From an uncultured Alphaproteobacteria bacterium (lineage in GTDB: Bacteria > Pseudomonadota > Alphaproteobacteria > Rhodobacterales > Rhodobacteraceae): DNA of 64,000 nt. The DNA lies in the NCBI GenBank assembly GCA_902580265.1, contig CACHJY010000001.1:1-64000 (forward strand). Direction: 5' to 3'. Each line of letters opens with the position of its first letter. Position 1 is the stretch's first letter. Positions 26,550 to 35,879 of the stretch are shown one piece after another. The notes under the pieces were generated by a model that saw only the letters and a list, made by a program, of their open reading frames with translations, was not told the origin of the DNA and made no database searches. A program made the translations under genes and the position numbers.

Positions 26550-28181
26550 ATGAAAGAACGAGGTGTTTTTGCAGAGAAATCCAACTGGAATATTTTGAAG
26601 TTGTTAAAGATCAGGGCGTCTGAATATGGGGACAAAGAATTCATTAGATTTGACTCCGGCACTTCTCTCTCGTTTAAATTGCTTGATGAGCAGTCAGACA
26701 AATTTGCTTATAAACTTTTAGATATCGGACTTAAAGAAGATGAAAATGTCTTTTGTTTTCTAAAAAATAGTCCAGAATTTCTTATTTCTCTATTTGCTGT
26801 AATGAAGATTGGAGCTATTTTTGTTCCGATAAATACAGAATTAAGAGGGCAATTCCTAGAGCACCAGTTTCTTAATTGCGAGCCAAAAATATCTATAATA
26901 GACAATACTTTATTAGAGGTTTTTAAAAATATAAAGTCACAAAAAAACCAACTGAAAGGTACTATAGTAACTAAATCTTTTGATAAAAAATCATTGCCAA
27001 CGGCTCTTCATTCCAAAGAAATTTTAAACTTTCAATCGTGCTTGGATAATATCATTAATGATAGCGATATCAGTTTGCTGGAAACTGCTTCAATTCATAA
27101 AATTTGTGCGATAATGTATACGTCCGGAACCACTGGTCCGTCTAAAGGTGTCTTATTGCCTCATGGACACTTCTTTTCTTATGCAATTATAAGTGCTGAG
27201 GTTACTAATTTTTCTGATAAAGACACACAGTACATCTGTATGCCCTTATTTCATATTAACGCACTAAGTATTCAGTGCTTCGCAGCTCTATATGCGGGCA
27301 TGAGTGTTTATTGCGTAGAAAGATTTAGCCCCAATCGATGGTTAAGTGACGTTCAAATCTCAAAAGCAACAACAACGCATCTACTTGGTGTCATGCCTGA
27401 GTTTGTTTATAGTACCGAGAAGAGCAAGGAAGATAAAAATCATTTATTAAGATTAGTTAGTGCCGTTCCTATCGGTGAATGGGGAAAAGATTTTGAAAAA
27501 CGTTTTAATATTAAGTTTTTGCAAGGTTTCGGAATGACTGAGAGCGGCATGAGTTTTTGGGCTTCACTTAATGAAGAGACTTGTGTCCCAGGGCGTGCTG
27601 GTTACCCAGTAAGTGAATTATATGAGGTCAGAATTGCTAATCCCGAGAATGATGAAGCTCTGCCTTTAAATAATGTTGGTGAGTTACTAATTAGGCCTAA
27701 ACACCCAGGAATTTTTTCAGCAGGTTACTATAAAATGCCAGAGAAAACCTTAGAGGCTTGGCGAAATTTATGGTTTCATACTGGCGATGCATGCCATTTT
27801 GATGAAAAGGGAAGGATGCATTATTTTGATAGGATAAAGGACTGCATCAGGCGTAGAGGCGAGAACATTTCTGCTTTTGAGTTGGAACAAGTTATTAATT
27901 CATACCCGCAAGTAGATGAAAGTGCAGCAATAGGGGTGAAAACAGAAAAATCAGGCGGTGAAGATGAAGTCCTCGTTTGCATTGTTAAAAATAAAGGGAA
28001 CAAAATAGATAACGATAAATTTCTGCTCTTTTGTCAAGAAAAGTTACCTAGGTTTGCTGTTCCAAAGTATATCAGGTTTGTAGATAGTATAAGAAAAACT
28101 GGGTCTGGGAAGTTAAGTAAGGTAGATGTCAGAAAGGAAGGCCTAACAGATGATGTTATAATGCTGACTCCTGATCGTTAA
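26550..28181 (+). CDS. AMP-dependent CoA ligase, crotonobetaine/carnitine-CoA ligase-like (CaiC type)
   Basis: A 543-residue acyl-CoA ligase with the P-loop-like YTSGTTGPSKGVLL, the GFGMTESG adenylate motif, FHTGDACHFDEKGRMHYFDR followed by RRRGENIS at the hinge, and the catalytic lysine in KTGSGKLSKVD. The overall layout resembles CaiC, which activates crotonobetaine, gamma-butyrobetaine or carnitine. The pairing with caiD, carnitine dehydrogenase and a quaternary-amine ABC transporter in the same window supports that role, but substrate cannot be settled by motif. I use ATG 26550, with CGGAG eight bases upstream, rather than GTG 26532. Confidence 0.78.
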   Translation: MKERGVFAEKSNWNILKLLKIRASEYGDKEFIRFDSGTSLSFKLLDEQSDKFAYKLLDIGLKEDENVFCFLKNSPEFLISLFAVMKIGAIFVPINTELRGQFLEHQFLNCEPKISIIDNTLLEVFKNIKSQKNQLKGTIVTKSFDKKSLPTALHSKEILNFQSCLDNIINDSDISLLETASIHKICAIMYTSGTTGPSKGVLLPHGHFFSYAIISAEVTNFSDKDTQYICMPLFHINALSIQCFAALYAGMSVYCVERFSPNRWLSDVQISKATTTHLLGVMPEFVYSTEKSKEDKNHLLRLVSAVPIGEWGKDFEKRFNIKFLQGFGMTESGMSFWASLNEETCVPGRAGYPVSELYEVRIANPENDEALPLNNVGELLIRPKHPGIFSAGYYKMPEKTLEAWRNLWFHTGDACHFDEKGRMHYFDRIKDCIRRRGENISAFELEQVINSYPQVDESAAIGVKTEKSGGEDEVLVCIVKNKGNKIDNDKFLLFCQEKLPRFAVPKYIRFVDSIRKTGSGKLSKVDVRKEGLTDDVIMLTPDR

Positions 28182-28208
28182 GTGTAAATTAAGCTTAAAA
28201 GACAAAGA

Positions 28209-28238
28209 AAATCAAAGCAGCGTTTCTGTCTTTGATTT
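28209..28238. terminator. Bidirectional hairpin terminator
   Basis: The 9-base arms AAATCAAAG (28209-28217) and CTTTGATTT (28230-28238) are perfect inverted repeats around a 12-base loop. The flanks are A-rich on the left and T-rich on the right, as expected for a terminator working in both directions between the convergent ligase gene and the small minus-strand gene. It overlaps the last codons of the latter. Confidence 0.55.
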
Positions 28239-28487
28239 ATTTTCAAGAGCTTTGTATTGGTCGTTTTGTAAAGCACTTTCACTTAAAATTACGGCTTTTT
28301 TTATCGGTGACCCCTCAATGCTCACACGAAAATGCTTTATCTCATTTACAAAGATTTCTTTTTCCAAAAGGAGGGCATTGCGTTTTGTTCTTGAATATAG
28401 CCTCTGACCGACATTATAAGCAGGTTTTTTACTATTAAGCTTGGATAATATTAAGTTGAACAATGCCACTATAGCCTCCAAAAACAT
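28212..28487 (-). CDS. Small hypothetical protein
   Basis: A possible 91-residue protein with a hydrophobic N-terminus (MFLEAIVALFNLILSKL) followed by a basic, mostly helical remainder. I recognise no family. A weak AAGG lies six bases before the ATG. Support is limited: it fills an otherwise empty stretch between the CaiC-like gene and proX, but its 3' end coincides with a terminator-like hairpin. It may be non-coding. Confidence 0.35.
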   Translation of the reverse strand: MFLEAIVALFNLILSKLNSKKPAYNVGQRLYSRTKRNALLLEKEIFVNEIKHFRVSIEGSPIKKAVILSESALQNDQYKALENKSKTETLL

Positions 28488-28577
28488 TTTAGGCCTTTTT
28501 TATAGAGGGCTAGTGACCGACCTCTTAGAATACCATACAACAAGCCGGCGCTTTTTCAAGCATTTTTAAAGCACTAG

Positions 28578-28609
28578 TTCAATAATTGAATGAAAATTGG
28601 GTCTCAATT
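28578..28609 (+). promoter_or_regulatory. Tandem palindromes upstream of proXWV, candidate operator
   Basis: Two perfect short palindromes lie side by side: TTCAATAATTGAA (28578-28590) and AATTGGGTCTCAATT (28595-28609). Both use an AATTG/CAATT half-site, which suggests one regulator binding twice. A TTGACA hexamer at 28641-28646 could be a -35 box, though no convincing -10 sits 17 bases later. The proX start is 117 bases downstream. The remaining 28488-28725 sequence shows nothing else I can name. Confidence 0.45.
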
Positions 28610-28725
28610 GTAAAGCTCGCTACAAAAAAGGTTGTTGCTATTGACAAGGGCTTAATGAAACGGGTAGCCTTATTAACAAACAAATCTTGGTCTTAACGTA
28701 TGACCTAAAATGGAAGGAAAGAGAT

Positions 28726-29730
28726 ATGTATAAATTTTTGATGTCAACTGTCGTTGCTGGCACTATGGCTTTAGCCACAAATGTCTACGCGGCATGTGGG
28801 TCAATTTCTATGGCTGATATGAACTGGCCATCAGCTACACTAATGGCAAATGTCGATAAAATTATCCTTGAAGAGGGCTATGGCTGCGAAATAGAAATGG
28901 TTGCCGGTGCAACTACTACGACTTTTGCGTCTATGAATGAGAAGGGTCAACCTGATGTTGCTGCCGAATTATGGATAAACGCGGTAAGGGAACCACTTTT
29001 CAAGGCAATGGACGAAGGAAGGTTGCATTCAGCAAGAGAAATGCCAATCACTGACCTTGGAGAGGGATGGTGGGTTCCAGATTACGTGCTTACTAAGAAC
29101 CCAGGTCTAAAGACTGTTTTAGATATTCTTGAAAGACCAGATCTATTCCCGGCAAAAGAAGATCCTTCAAAAGGTGAATTCATTGGATGCCCTGCAGGAT
29201 GGGGTTGCCAACTTTCAAACATAAACCTCTTTAGAGCGTTTAAAATGGAAGATAAAGGCTGGATCTTAATTGACCCAGGTTCACAAGCTGGTCTTGATGC
29301 ATCAATGGCAAAAGCTGTGCAAAGAGGAGATAACTGGTTTGGGTACTATTGGGCTCCAACAGCTCCTATCGGAAAATTTAATATGCAGCTTGTTCCGTTT
29401 GGAGTTCCCTTTGCTGGTGCAGAGAACTGGGATGGTTGTATTGCAAAAGCAGAACAAGACTGTGCTGATCCTAAGCCATCAGCTTGGACTAAGTCAGAAG
29501 TTCACACTATTGTGACTACAAACTTCAAAGACTCTGCTGGTGCAGATGCTATGGGTTATTTTGGGAAACGTATTTTTCCAGGTCCAATAATGAACAAAAT
29601 GTTGGTGTATATGGAAGATAACCAAGCTAATGGTCCAGATGCAGCTGTTGAGTTCTTAATCGAATATGAAGATGTATGGACACCTTGGGTCTCTGCAGAC
29701 GTCGCTAAGAAGGTTAAGGCATCTCTCTAA
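28726..29730 (+). CDS. proX: Quaternary-amine ABC transporter, periplasmic binding protein (ProX/OpuAC family)
   Basis: A 334-residue exported binding protein. The signal peptide MYKFLMSTVVAGTMALATNVYA ends before ACGSIS; ATG 28726 has AAGGAAAGAGAT just upstream, whereas the GTG 39 bases earlier would bury the signal. The mature protein begins with the OpuAC pattern CGSISMADMNWPSA and has several tryptophans (ELWINAV, GWWVP, GYYWAPTAP) of the kind that cage trimethylammonium groups. Likely ligands are carnitine/gamma-butyrobetaine, glycine betaine, TMAO or DMSP. The X-W-V gene order equals that of tmoXWV in roseobacters; carnitine catabolic genes nearby favour carnitine. Confidence 0.88.
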   Translation: MYKFLMSTVVAGTMALATNVYAACGSISMADMNWPSATLMANVDKIILEEGYGCEIEMVAGATTTTFASMNEKGQPDVAAELWINAVREPLFKAMDEGRLHSAREMPITDLGEGWWVPDYVLTKNPGLKTVLDILERPDLFPAKEDPSKGEFIGCPAGWGCQLSNINLFRAFKMEDKGWILIDPGSQAGLDASMAKAVQRGDNWFGYYWAPTAPIGKFNMQLVPFGVPFAGAENWDGCIAKAEQDCADPKPSAWTKSEVHTIVTTNFKDSAGADAMGYFGKRIFPGPIMNKMLVYMEDNQANGPDAAVEFLIEYEDVWTPWVSADVAKKVKASL

Positions 29731-29747
29731 AGATATACTTTTATTTA

Positions 29748-29782
29748 GGTCGTCTCGGGTAACTGAGGCGACCATTTTTTTT
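29748..29782 (+). terminator. Hairpin with T-run between proX and proW
   Basis: The arms GGTCGTCTC (29748-29756) and GAGGCGACC (29765-29773) pair at 9 positions, one a G-U, around an 8-base loop. A T8 run follows at 29775-29782. It lies inside the operon, so it probably acts as an attenuator or processing/stability element that gives excess binding protein over permease, a common arrangement for ABC importers. Confidence 0.7.
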
Positions 29783-29805
29783 ATTTTGTTAAAAAAGGGC
29801 ACCTA

Positions 29806-30696
29806 ATGGATTGGTTGGCAGAGTTCCCGAGTTTAGGCAAACGAGACTTAAGAGATTTGAAAAAAGGTATTGATGGATCTTTTAGAGAATGGTCTAGGTC
29901 AAATGGAGATGCTATTGAAGCGTTCTTTGATCCTCTTTATTTCTTCTTAGTCTGGTTAGAAAAACTCCTAATAGCTACACCATGGCCAATAATACTTATA
30001 ATCGTTGCGGGACTTGCTTATCTTGGGTCTAGAAGCTGGAAACTAGCTTTAGGATCTGTGGTTTCTTTTATGTTAATTGGTTATTTTGGAATGTGGAAAG
30101 ATATGATGGCAACTATTTCATTAATATCTGTCTCTACACTCATTTGTATAGCCGTCGGAATCCCAATTGGAATACTAATGTCGCGCTATGATCGCGTACA
30201 AAGTGCAATAACGCCAATCTTAGATTTAATGCAAACTATTCCAATCTTCGTATATTTGTTGCCGGTGGTAATGCTTTTAGGAATTGGAAGAGTACCTGGC
30301 TTGATAGCTGTTTGTGTATACGCGATACCTCCAATAATTCGTTTAACTAACCTAGGCATAAGGTTAGTGGATAAAGAAATTCTTGAGGCTGCAGATGCTT
30401 TTGGCTCTAGCTACAGACAAAAGCTCTTTTCGGTTCAAATCCCCTTGGCATTACCAAATATTTTTGCTGGAGTAAACCAAACTATCATGATGGCGCTTGC
30501 TATGGTTGTTATAGCTTCAATGATTGGTGTTAAAGGGTTAGGTATGCCGGTTCTGCAAGCTGTTCAAAATCAATATTTAACACTTGGATTGATGAACGGA
30601 TTAGCAATTGTAGCGTTGGCAATAATTTTTGACAGGGTATCACAGCGATACGGCCAAAGACTTCAGGCTCATCGTTACGGAAAAGAGCATGAGTAA
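29806..30696 (+). CDS. proW: Quaternary-amine ABC transporter permease (ProW family)
   Basis: A 296-residue inner-membrane permease. A polar N-terminal tail of about 50 residues is followed by helices, with the binding-protein-dependent transport EAA loop EAADAFGSSYRQKLFSVQIPLALP in the expected C-terminal half. The segment GIPIGILMSRYDRVQSAITPILDLMQTIPIFVYL is typical of ProW/OpuAB. It forms the translocation channel for the substrate bound by ProX. Its last 8 bases overlap the ATP-binding subunit gene. Confidence 0.9.
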   Translation: MDWLAEFPSLGKRDLRDLKKGIDGSFREWSRSNGDAIEAFFDPLYFFLVWLEKLLIATPWPIILIIVAGLAYLGSRSWKLALGSVVSFMLIGYFGMWKDMMATISLISVSTLICIAVGIPIGILMSRYDRVQSAITPILDLMQTIPIFVYLLPVVMLLGIGRVPGLIAVCVYAIPPIIRLTNLGIRLVDKEILEAADAFGSSYRQKLFSVQIPLALPNIFAGVNQTIMMALAMVVIASMIGVKGLGMPVLQAVQNQYLTLGLMNGLAIVALAIIFDRVSQRYGQRLQAHRYGKEHE

Positions 30697-31732
30697 AACT
30701 AAGCTTAAAATAGAAAATCTCTACAAAATCTTTGGTCCTAGAGGTAAGTCTTTTATAGATCCTGTAAAAAATGGAATGTCAAAACAGGAGCTATTGGATA
30801 ATCATAGTCATGTCCTTGGGCTAAACAATATTAATCTAGATATTCCTGAACAAAGAATACAAGTAATTATGGGACTATCAGGCTCTGGAAAGTCAACCCT
30901 GATACGACATATCAATCGTTTGATTGAACCTACAGCAGGCGCAATTACCGTAGATGATGAGGATATTCTATCGATGTCACAACTTCAGTTGCGTGAATTC
31001 AGGCGAAAGAAAACGTCTATGGTTTTTCAAAAGTTTGCTCTATTACCGCATAAAACAGTAGCGCAAAACGTTGCGTATGGCCTGACCATCCAAGGAGAGC
31101 AAGAGAGTATAGCGAAGGAGAAAAGCCATAAGTGGATTGAGAGTGTGGGATTATCAGGTTTTGAGGAAAGATATCCTGCTCAACTCTCCGGTGGTATGCA
31201 ACAGAGAGTTGGTTTGGCTAGAGCATTGGCAACAGATGCTCCTATATTATTGATGGATGAAGCATTTTCAGCCTTAGACCCTTTAATAAGAACTGACATG
31301 CAAAATATTCTTTTAGAACTTCAAAAAGATTTACATAAGACAATTATTTTTATCACGCACGATTTAGATGAAGCACTCAGAATTGGAGATAACATTGCTA
31401 TATTAAGGGATGGAAAGATTATTCAAAAAGGTGATCCTCAACAAATAATTATGAAGCCAGCTGATGACTATATCTCTGATTTCATTAAAGATATAAACCG
31501 TGGGAAAGTAATTGAAGTTAAATCCATTATGCAAAAAGGTAGTAGTAAAGGCGCTTCTTTAGACAGCTCTTGTTCTCTAGAAGACGCTTTAAAGGTCTTA
31601 AATAATGAAAAGAACAATGAGTGTAGCGTCGTGGATGGTAAAGGTAAAAAAATAGGAAAAGTTACGTTAGACGCAGCGATAGGTGCACTTTTCAGAGAGA
31701 AAGCTTCTAGAAATAAAGAGAAATATAAATAG
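30689..31732 (+). CDS. proV: Quaternary-amine ABC transporter ATP-binding protein (ProV family)
   Basis: A 347-residue ATPase. It has Walker A GLSGSGKST at 62-70, a Q-loop VFQKFALLPHKT, signature LSGGMQQR, Walker B ILLMDEAFSALD and the H-loop ITHDLDEA. The C-terminal 80 residues form a degenerate regulatory region in place of full tandem CBS domains. I choose ATG 30689, which gives the family N-terminus MSKTKLKIENLYKIFG and overlaps proW by 8 bases, rather than a start 60 bases earlier. It converges with the acyl-CoA synthetase gene, leaving only four bases between stops. Confidence 0.92.
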   Translation: MSKTKLKIENLYKIFGPRGKSFIDPVKNGMSKQELLDNHSHVLGLNNINLDIPEQRIQVIMGLSGSGKSTLIRHINRLIEPTAGAITVDDEDILSMSQLQLREFRRKKTSMVFQKFALLPHKTVAQNVAYGLTIQGEQESIAKEKSHKWIESVGLSGFEERYPAQLSGGMQQRVGLARALATDAPILLMDEAFSALDPLIRTDMQNILLELQKDLHKTIIFITHDLDEALRIGDNIAILRDGKIIQKGDPQQIIMKPADDYISDFIKDINRGKVIEVKSIMQKGSSKGASLDSSCSLEDALKVLNNEKNNECSVVDGKGKKIGKVTLDAAIGALFREKASRNKEKYK

Positions 31733-31736
31733 GGTC

Positions 31737-33812
31737 TTATATTTTTCGGCTTAAAACACAATCGGCTGCTATCATGCTATCTTCGTATATAAAAAATGGA
31801 TTTATCTCTATTGATGTGCATCCATTTTCTTCTTGGCTATGAAAATCTGCTATTTTAAATATTTCATTTATAATCATATTTAATTTTGCTTTACTATTAT
31901 TTCGAAAGCCATTGATTAAATTGAAGAATTTCATTTTTTTTATTTCTTGTGAAATATATTTTTTTGATACAGGTAATATAAAAGTTTTTGTATCCCTGTA
32001 TAATTCAGTTAATGCTCCTCCCATACCAACAACTAATACATTACCAAATGTTTTGTCACTTCGAATGCTTAAAAACATTTCTGCAATTGGAGCTGGAAGC
32101 ATTTCTTCAACAAAAAATGTACCATTATTAATCGCCTTTAAGTCCAATGATTTTTTAATTTCATGATATTTTGATATGAGCTCCGTTCGACTATTAATGT
32201 TTAATTTAACAGCTCCTAACTCGGTCTTATGTAAAATTTTTGAGCTAGTAAACTTTAAAGCGATTGGAAATTTAATTTTTATTTTTTCTAAATCTTTTAT
32301 ATTTTTGACAAGCTGAGCATTAGGAACCTTTATTCCTTTTGCTCTAATACTAATTTTTCCTTGGTACTCGTTTGTGTTTACAAATTTTTTATTTTTGTGT
32401 TGGGCTAGCTTAAATTTCTGCAACTCTTTTTTATCGCTGAAATTACTATAATTTAGAAGGTGTCTTACTGCGTTTAAACAGTTATATATGCCCTGCATTG
32501 GGACACCACCTAACCTCAAAATCTTATTGCCTACACTTTCATTTATATTTTCGGGCAGAGTTGAACAGATAATGGGAGTAAGACCAACGAGTTTACTCTC
32601 ATCTATAAAAGCCTTTGTATCGTTTAAATAGAGTTGTTCAGTATCGTTTATTTGCTTATGAGGAAAATCCTGTACCAAAATTGCTGTGGAATAGTCGTTT
32701 TTCAGTGCGTTTTTAAATACTGGACCTGTCTTTTCTGGAATACCCCATATGGGAGTTGTGTAATCCAAGGGGTTTGATATCGTTGCTATTTTTGGTAACA
32801 CTTTGTCCAGTGATTTTTTCTGACTTTTACTAAAGTTTGGTAACTTTAATTCTAATTCTTCTGCGTTATCTGCAACCATTGCAGCTCCACCACCAGAACA
32901 GGTAAGTGCTAAAATTTTATTTGTTTTTATTGGGCGTGAAACACTAAATAATTTAGCTGTTTCAAGTAATTGTATTGGATCATGCACTTCAGTAATAGTC
33001 AATTGCTTAAAAAGTGCTGAATACATTTCATTATTTCCGGAAAGAGATCCGGTATGGCTTTTAGCAATCCTTTTACCAATTTGTGATTTACCGGATTTGT
33101 AAATAATAATAGGCTTTCCTGCATTAAATGAAGATTTTGAGGCCTCCACAAATCTAGTTAAATCAGAAATTCCTTCGATGTGTATAGCAATGCAGGACAC
33201 ATTTGTCTTTTTGCTGAAATAGTAAATTAAGTCTTCAATCTTTGTTACGGCTTGGTTCCCCGCGGATACCATAAAGCTAATTGGAAGTGATCTAGTTGCC
33301 ATAATAATATCTGATGATAGCATTCCACTTTGAGTAATAAGCGCAATTCCCTTTTTGCAACGTTTGCCTTTGTGTGAAAACGGCCAAAGTGCAAGGTTGT
33401 CAGAAAAATTAATAAATCCATAACAATTAGGCCCAATTAATGGAGTGTCACCGCATTCCTTAATAAGTCTATCCTCAAGGTATTTTCCAGTCTTACCGAT
33501 TTCTTTAAACCCTGCCGAATAACATACTATTCCCTTGCACTTAATGGCTTTAAGAGCTCTCACAGTTGAAATAACCTCTTTAGCAGGCACAGCGATGAAC
33601 GCAGCATCCGGACTCAACGGAAGGTCAGAAACTCTTCTTAAACATTTATAATTATCGATTTTCTTTCTGGTTGGGTTAACAACAAATATTTTCCCCTTAT
33701 AACCTCTTCTTTTTAACTCCCTTATGGGAACAAATATGTCTTTGCCACCGATAAAAACGACTGATTTTGCTTTAAAAAAACGATCAATGCTTTTAAAAGA
33801 GTCTAAAATCAT
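31737..33812 (-). CDS. ADP-forming acyl-CoA synthetase (CoA-binding plus ATP-grasp)
   Basis: A 691-residue single-chain NDP-forming acyl-CoA synthetase. The N-terminal CoA-binding domain has VVFIGGKD and FIAVPAKEV, followed by a ligase domain with the phosphorylatable histidine in KSHTGSLSG, and a C-terminal ATP-grasp domain with VLVVGMGGALTELY. It interconverts an acyl-CoA, ADP and phosphate with the free acid, CoA and ATP. It is the last gene of the carnitine-type operon, overlapping the acyl-CoA dehydrogenase by 4 bases. There it could load gamma-butyrobetaine or a related acid with CoA, or recover ATP from an acyl-CoA product. Confidence 0.85.
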   Translation of the reverse strand: MILDSFKSIDRFFKAKSVVFIGGKDIFVPIRELKRRGYKGKIFVVNPTRKKIDNYKCLRRVSDLPLSPDAAFIAVPAKEVISTVRALKAIKCKGIVCYSAGFKEIGKTGKYLEDRLIKECGDTPLIGPNCYGFINFSDNLALWPFSHKGKRCKKGIALITQSGMLSSDIIMATRSLPISFMVSAGNQAVTKIEDLIYYFSKKTNVSCIAIHIEGISDLTRFVEASKSSFNAGKPIIIYKSGKSQIGKRIAKSHTGSLSGNNEMYSALFKQLTITEVHDPIQLLETAKLFSVSRPIKTNKILALTCSGGGAAMVADNAEELELKLPNFSKSQKKSLDKVLPKIATISNPLDYTTPIWGIPEKTGPVFKNALKNDYSTAILVQDFPHKQINDTEQLYLNDTKAFIDESKLVGLTPIICSTLPENINESVGNKILRLGGVPMQGIYNCLNAVRHLLNYSNFSDKKELQKFKLAQHKNKKFVNTNEYQGKISIRAKGIKVPNAQLVKNIKDLEKIKIKFPIALKFTSSKILHKTELGAVKLNINSRTELISKYHEIKKSLDLKAINNGTFFVEEMLPAPIAEMFLSIRSDKTFGNVLVVGMGGALTELYRDTKTFILPVSKKYISQEIKKMKFFNLINGFRNNSKAKLNMIINEIFKIADFHSQEENGCTSIEINPFFIYEDSMIAADCVLSRKI

Positions 33813-34966
33813 GCCCCAAGAGGTCTAAGCATTGAGCGCGTTACAATATGCCTTTGTATTTCAGAGGTTCCATCCCAAATTCTTTCCAAACGTGAGTCTC
33901 TCCAAAGCCTTTCAATAGGCATCTCTTCCATTAAGCCCATTCCTCCAAAAATCTGAACAGTATCATCTGCTACCTTATTAAGCATTTCTGAACAGAAAAT
34001 CTTAACAATAGCCGCATCCTCATCCATCATTTGACCAGACAGAGCCCTGTCTACAGCATCTTTTACTAATAGGTCTGCGGCTCGTAAGTTCATCTTCATA
34101 TCTGCTAGCTTGAAACCTGTAGCTTGGAAAGTTCCTATTGGCTTGCCAAATTGTTTTCTTTGAGCAGCCCAGTCTAAAGCTAAATCAAGAATTCGTTCTG
34201 CCTTGCCACAACAAGTCGCTCCTACCCAAATACGACCCATGCCAAGCCATTTCCCAGATAATGAAAGTCCATTACCCTCAGTACCTAGTATCTTATCAGC
34301 AGAAAGCCTAACATCATTAAAACTTAACTGGTAATTTTTATATCCCCGGTAGCTGATACACTTTGTACCCTCTTGAATATCAAATCCGGGAAGGCCAACA
34401 TCTACTAGGAAGGCTGTAATTCTTTTTCTTTTTCCGCGAGGCGTTTCATCTTCTCCTGTAGCAGCAAATACAATCGCAAAATCTGGCATACATGGTCCAG
34501 AAATAAAATGTTTGGAACCATTCAAAATCCAGTCAGCTCCTTCTTTCTTGGCGTTCGATTTCATACTCATGATATCAGAGCCCGCGTCAGGTTCTGTTAA
34601 TGCAAATAATTCTCGTTTATCACCTTTTACACAGGGATAAAGGTATTCTTCCATTTGCTTGTCGTTGCAGGCTAGAAGTATTTCGGTAGGACGTGCTATC
34701 CATGAATGTAAAGCATGTGAAGTTTTTCCATACTCCCTTTCAACAATCATCATTGAAGAATAATCCAATCCCCCCCCACCGTATTTTTCTGGAAGATTAG
34801 CTGCAAATAATCCAACTTCTTTTGATTTTTCTTCTATTTGTTTGCCTATTTCATCTGGAACATAACCAAGTTTATCCACACGGTCTTCATGAGGATAAAT
34901 TTCGTCAGCCATGAATTTTTGGACAGTATCTAATAGAATTTTTGAGTCGCTTGAAGTGTCATACAT
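33809..34966 (-). CDS. Acyl-CoA dehydrogenase, candidate gamma-butyrobetainyl-CoA dehydrogenase
   Basis: A 385-residue FAD-dependent acyl-CoA dehydrogenase with ALTEPDAGSDIMSMKS, the flavin-binding ISGPCMPDF/GRIWVGATCCGKAERIL region, RKQFGKPIGTFQATGFKLADM and VQIFGGMGL. At the usual catalytic-base position (E in the IYEGT motif of MCAD) this protein has aspartate (RIWDGTSEIQ). ATG 34966 with an upstream GAGA is preferred to TTG 34978. In the operon with caiD and carnitine dehydrogenase it would desaturate gamma-butyrobetainyl-CoA to crotonobetainyl-CoA, as CaiA-like enzymes do. That substrate is inferred from context. Confidence 0.82.
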   Translation of the reverse strand: MYDTSSDSKILLDTVQKFMADEIYPHEDRVDKLGYVPDEIGKQIEEKSKEVGLFAANLPEKYGGGGLDYSSMMIVEREYGKTSHALHSWIARPTEILLACNDKQMEEYLYPCVKGDKRELFALTEPDAGSDIMSMKSNAKKEGADWILNGSKHFISGPCMPDFAIVFAATGEDETPRGKRKRITAFLVDVGLPGFDIQEGTKCISYRGYKNYQLSFNDVRLSADKILGTEGNGLSLSGKWLGMGRIWVGATCCGKAERILDLALDWAAQRKQFGKPIGTFQATGFKLADMKMNLRAADLLVKDAVDRALSGQMMDEDAAIVKIFCSEMLNKVADDTVQIFGGMGLMEEMPIERLWRDSRLERIWDGTSEIQRHIVTRSMLRPLGA

Positions 34967-34981
34967 AGTTAATCTCAATAA

Positions 34982-35869
34982 TTAGTTTTTTATTAATGAA
35001 AGCTTTTTTCTTGTTTCATCTGGGGTAAGAACTCTTCCACCCATTAGCGTGATTATTTTTATAACTTTTTCAACCAATTGTCCATTCGTAGCAAGCACGC
35101 CTTTTGAAAGATAAAGATTATCTTCTAAACCAACACGAACATTGCCCCCCATAGTAACGGCTGCAGCGGCCATTGGTATTTGCATTCTTGAAATACCAAA
35201 CCCAGACCAAGTTGCGTTTGATGGGAGATGATCCTTCATTGCCTTCATAGTATCAACACTTTGATCAGCGCCCCACGGTATTCCTAAACATATTTGAAAC
35301 ATTGGAGGTTCTTTAATTAATCCCTCTTCAATTAGCTGTTTAGCTAATCTAATATGACCTAAGTCAAAAACCTCTAATTCTGGTTTTACTCCCCAAGATT
35401 TTGTCAATTCGGCCATTCTTCTCAGGATAGGTAGAGTGGATATATAAATAGAATGATCGTTGACACCAAAATTTAAGGTTCCGCAATCTAAGGAACAAAT
35501 TTCTGGCTTACATATCTCTATATGCGCGAGCCTCTCATCAGGACCTATCATGTCCGTTCCAGGGCCAGGCATCGAAAAATCATTTTCATCAGGAACCCAA
35601 TCACCACCCATTCCTGCAGTAAGATTTATCACTACATCAGTTTTATCATCTCTTATTCTGTCAACTGCTTCTTTAAATAAGTTTACATCTCGGGATCCTT
35701 TACCAGTTTCTGGATTTCGTACATGAACATGGGCTGCAGACGCACCTGCTTTCGCAGCTTCGATAGCAGCATTTGCAACCTCTTTTGGCGTTACTGGAAC
35801 ATGAGGACTTTTATCAACAGTCTCACCGGCTCCTGTAACCGCACATGTCACTATTACCTCAAAATTCAT
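34982..35869 (-). CDS. BKACE family enzyme, candidate 3-dehydrocarnitine cleavage enzyme
   Basis: A 295-residue beta-keto acid cleavage enzyme (formerly DUF849; Kce/BKACE). The zinc-binding [10 protein letters not shown] motif is near residue 48, with [20 protein letters not shown] and [14 protein letters not shown] further on. BKACE enzymes transfer the acyl part of a beta-keto acid to acetyl-CoA; with dehydrocarnitine the products are glycine betaine and acetoacetyl-CoA. It lies 10 bases after L-carnitine dehydrogenase, which makes dehydrocarnitine the most likely substrate. Length is normal for the family. Confidence 0.88.
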   Translation of the reverse strand: MNFEVIVTCAVTGAGETVDKSPHVPVTPKEVANAAIEAAKAGASAAHVHVRNPETGKGSRDVNLFKEAVDRIRDDKTDVVINLTAGMGGDWVPDENDFSMPGPGTDMIGPDERLAHIEICKPEICSLDCGTLNFGVNDHSIYISTLPILRRMAELTKSWGVKPELEVFDLGHIRLAKQLIEEGLIKEPPMFQICLGIPWGADQSVDTMKAMKDHLPSNATWSGFGISRMQIPMAAAAVTMGGNVRVGLEDNLYLSKGVLATNGQLVEKVIKIITLMGGRVLTPDETRKKLSLIKN

Positions 35870-35879
35870 GCTAACCTCA

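Noticed and set aside
28488..28725. Riboswitch (SAM or glycine type) upstream of proX
   Set aside because: I could not find the conserved core of any riboswitch class I know. The structure seen is short palindromes better read as operators.
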